Below, in pieces: positions 62,404-64,000 of a stretch of 64,000 bases of DNA (position 1 is the stretch's first letter; each line of letters opens with the position of its first letter). The notes below the pieces were generated by a model, which had not been told where the DNA came from, did no database searches, and worked only from the letters and a program-made list of their open reading frames with translations. The position numbers and the translations under genes are program-made. The DNA comes from Pararhodobacter sp. CCB-MM2 (GTDB lineage: Bacteria > Pseudomonadota > Alphaproteobacteria > Rhodobacterales > Rhodobacteraceae), in contig NZ_LRRR01000010.1 of NCBI RefSeq assembly GCF_001691415.1, positions 1-64,000 of the forward strand. The letters run 5' to 3'.

Positions 62404-63551
62404 AGCTGTTCCTCATCGCGGGCGAGCCCTCGGGCGATGCCTTGGGCGCCGCGTTGATGGAGGGGCTGAAGGCGCTTGCGCCGGGCGTCCAGTTCACCGG
62501 AATCGGCGGCCCGCTGATGCAGGCGCAGGGCATGGGCAGCCTGTTCCCGATGGAAGAGCTTTCGGTCATGGGCCTGGCCGAGATCCTGCCGAAGTATTTC
62601 CACTTGAAGCGCCGTATCCGCGAGACAGCCGCCGCCATCGCCGCCGAGGCCCCGGATGCGGTCGTCACCATCGACAGCCCGGATTTCTGCCTGCGGGTGC
62701 TGGCCATCGCCAAGACCGCGAACCCGGCGTTGAAGACCGTGCATTACGTCGCGCCCTCGGTCTGGGCCTGGCGACCGGGCCGCGCGCAGAAGATGGCGAA
62801 GCATGTGGATCATGTGCTGGCCCTGCTGCCGTTCGAGCCGCGCTATATGACCGATGCCGGCATGACCTGCGATTTCGTCGGCCATCCGGTGACGACGCAG
62901 CCCGTCGCGAGCGAGGACGAAGCCTCCGCCTTCCGTGCCGCGCAGGGCATCGCGCCGGACGCGCCCCTGCTGTTGGTCCTGCCGGGTTCGCGCCGCGGCG
63001 AGGTGGAGCGTCTGGGACCGATCTTTGGCGCGGCGTTGAAGCAGGTGGCGATCCCCGGTTTGCGCGTGGTCGTACCGACGGTCTCGGCCCGGGCCGAACA
63101 GGTGCGCGCGCTGGTGGCCGATTGGCCCGGCGCGCCGGTGGTGCTGGACGCGGCCTCGACCCCGCCCGACATCAAGCGCGCGGCGTTCCGGGCGGCGGAT
63201 GCGGCGCTGGCGGCCTCGGGCACGGTGTCGCTGGAGCTGGCCGCGGCAGGCACGCCGATGGTCATCGCCTATCGCCTGAACAAGCTGAGCGAGATGATTA
63301 TCTCGCGCCTGCTGCGGGTAGATACGCTGACGCTGGTGAACCTCGTCAGCGACACCCGCGCCGTGCCGGAGTTTCTGGGCGAGGATTGCCAACCCGCGCC
63401 GGTGGCCGAGGCCGTGACGAGCCTTCTGGCCGGCGGTCCGGCCCGCAAGGCGCAGCTGGCCGCGATGGAATTGAGCATGCAGCGGCTGGGTCGCGGCGGC
63501 GAGGCTCCGGGTTTGCGCGCCGCACGCTCGGTTCTGGCCGCGATCGGCTGA
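62400..63551 (+). CDS. lpxB: Lipid-A-disaccharide synthase
   Basis: This 383-residue GT19 glycosyltransferase condenses lipid X with UDP-diacylglucosamine. It has the FLIAGEPSGDALGA start, VVTIDSPDFCLRVL, YVAPSVWAWRPGRAQK and LPGSRRGEVERLGPIF. The GTG start at 62400 overlaps the lpxI stop. It ends the lipid A run; lpxK, lpxC and lpxD are elsewhere. Confidence 0.97.
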   Translation: MKLFLIAGEPSGDALGAALMEGLKALAPGVQFTGIGGPLMQAQGMGSLFPMEELSVMGLAEILPKYFHLKRRIRETAAAIAAEAPDAVVTIDSPDFCLRVLAIAKTANPALKTVHYVAPSVWAWRPGRAQKMAKHVDHVLALLPFEPRYMTDAGMTCDFVGHPVTTQPVASEDEASAFRAAQGIAPDAPLLLVLPGSRRGEVERLGPIFGAALKQVAIPGLRVVVPTVSARAEQVRALVADWPGAPVVLDAASTPPDIKRAAFRAADAALAASGTVSLELAAAGTPMVIAYRLNKLSEMIISRLLRVDTLTLVNLVSDTRAVPEFLGEDCQPAPVAEAVTSLLAGGPARKAQLAAMELSMQRLGRGGEAPGLRAARSVLAAIG

Positions 63552-63605
63552 CGAGAGGGGAACGGAACGGCGCCTTCGTGGGTTGGTCCTGCAAAGGAGG
63601 TGTCC

Positions 63606-63959
63606 ATGCCGTTTTTCAAATCCCGCAGCCGAGAATTGGCCGAGAGCATCGATGCCGACGTGATCCCCGCTTCACCTGCCGACCGTCTGGCCCCGGTGGG
63701 TTATGCCGGCGGCATGTTGGCCATCGGTGCGCTGCTGGTGGCGACGAAACCGCGCATCGGTCATGTGCCGGATCCACGTCAGGCGGGCACGGGGCCCGGC
63801 GCCGGGGTGATCCGCAAGGCGGCCCGCGCCGGACGCGATGGCGTCTCGGTCTTCGCGCCGGGCAATGTCACGGATTCAATCGGCCGCTCTCTGATGCTGG
63901 GTGGGGCGGCCTTGCTGGCGGCCCGGATCCTTGACGAGATTTCCGCCCCGCGACGCTGA
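63606..63959 (+). CDS. Small protein with two hydrophobic segments, unknown function
   Basis: This 117-residue protein begins MPFFKSRSRELAESIDADVI. It has a hydrophobic stretch at about 34-46 (GYAGGMLAIGALLVA) and another near the C-terminus (SLMLGGAALLAARILDEI). AGGAGG five bases before ATG 63606 is one of the strongest ribosome binding sites here. It is 54 bases downstream of lpxB and probably co-transcribed. No family is recognised. The last 41 bases of the window contain two TTAA half-sites, perhaps the promoter of the next gene. Confidence 0.7.
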   Translation: MPFFKSRSRELAESIDADVIPASPADRLAPVGYAGGMLAIGALLVATKPRIGHVPDPRQAGTGPGAGVIRKAARAGRDGVSVFAPGNVTDSIGRSLMLGGAALLAARILDEISAPRR

Positions 63960-64000
63960 CCGCGCGTCCTTAAGGAGCGGGGTAAGGTTAACCCGGCGGC

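Overview
The window is high-GC chromosomal DNA of an alphaproteobacterium, most likely a member of the Rhodobacteraceae (Rhodobacter/Paracoccus-like group; I cannot fix the genus). Supporting this are the block frr-uppS-cdsA-dxr-rseP-bamA-ompH-fabZ-lpxA-lpxI-lpxB, a DUF1476 / ATP-synthase zeta-inhibitor gene, a Rhodobacter-type betaine-homocysteine methyltransferase, LpxI in place of LpxH, and CtrA-type TTAA-N7-TTAAC boxes. Most of the sequence is densely packed core metabolism on both strands; no rRNA, CRISPR array or intact insertion sequence was seen.

1-14.1 kb: ychF, a HemJ/CopD-like membrane protein, glutaminase, a VOC protein, trpA, a GNAT protein, a divergent EamA exporter/MarR regulator pair with three operator-like palindromes, an Xre-RES toxin-antitoxin operon with its own operator repeats, a Tat-exported PhoX phosphatase behind a four-unit Pho box, argC, lldD, an FKBP isomerase, a LysE exporter and tdk. 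14.2-18.3 kb: a GntR(FCD)-acyl-CoA synthetase-ThDP enzyme operon that reads as a small carboxylate-catabolism module of unknown substrate. 18.3-27.8 kb: pepF, bmt, DUF1476, purC-purS, a ClC antiporter, a D-lactate-type dehydrogenase and an unknown exported protein.

27.8-42.1 kb: xerD co-transcribed with two unknown envelope proteins (one of only 54 residues), divergent aroK-aroB, reductive pyrimidine catabolism (preT-GFA-preA) behind an AT-rich palindrome, two unknown proteins, eno, two EamA exporters, a nucleoside hydrolase and a flavin reductase. 42.2-44.1 kb is the clearest accessory patch: a nested Rz/Rz1-type phage spanin pair, a coding fragment and an AT-richer alpha/beta-hydrolase-like gene, all lying on the 3' side of tRNA-Gly(CCC), a typical integration target.

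44.2-51.7 kb: ssb, a lytic transglycosylase, a divergent LysR/2,2-dialkylglycine decarboxylase pair (dgdR-dgdA-like), an AraC regulator, miaA, pyrH and a sulfotransferase-like protein with a Lys/Ala-rich N-terminus. 51.9-64 kb: the envelope-biogenesis cluster, in which ribosome recycling, undecaprenyl and phospholipid precursor synthesis, isoprenoid synthesis, sigma-E-type proteolysis, outer-membrane assembly and lipid A synthesis genes run in one direction with many overlapping stops and starts.

Two dispersed non-coding repeat families run through the window. Family A is a string of hairpins ending in a GGAACGAAGATG-like core (five copies). Family B consists of paired inverted GGTGGGNTGAAANCCCACC palindromes (two sites). 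The most rewarding leads are the orphan spanin pair beside tRNA-Gly, the acyl-CoA synthetase/ThDP enzyme module, the two repeat families, and the multi-site operators of the MarR, Xre-RES, PhoX and preT loci.
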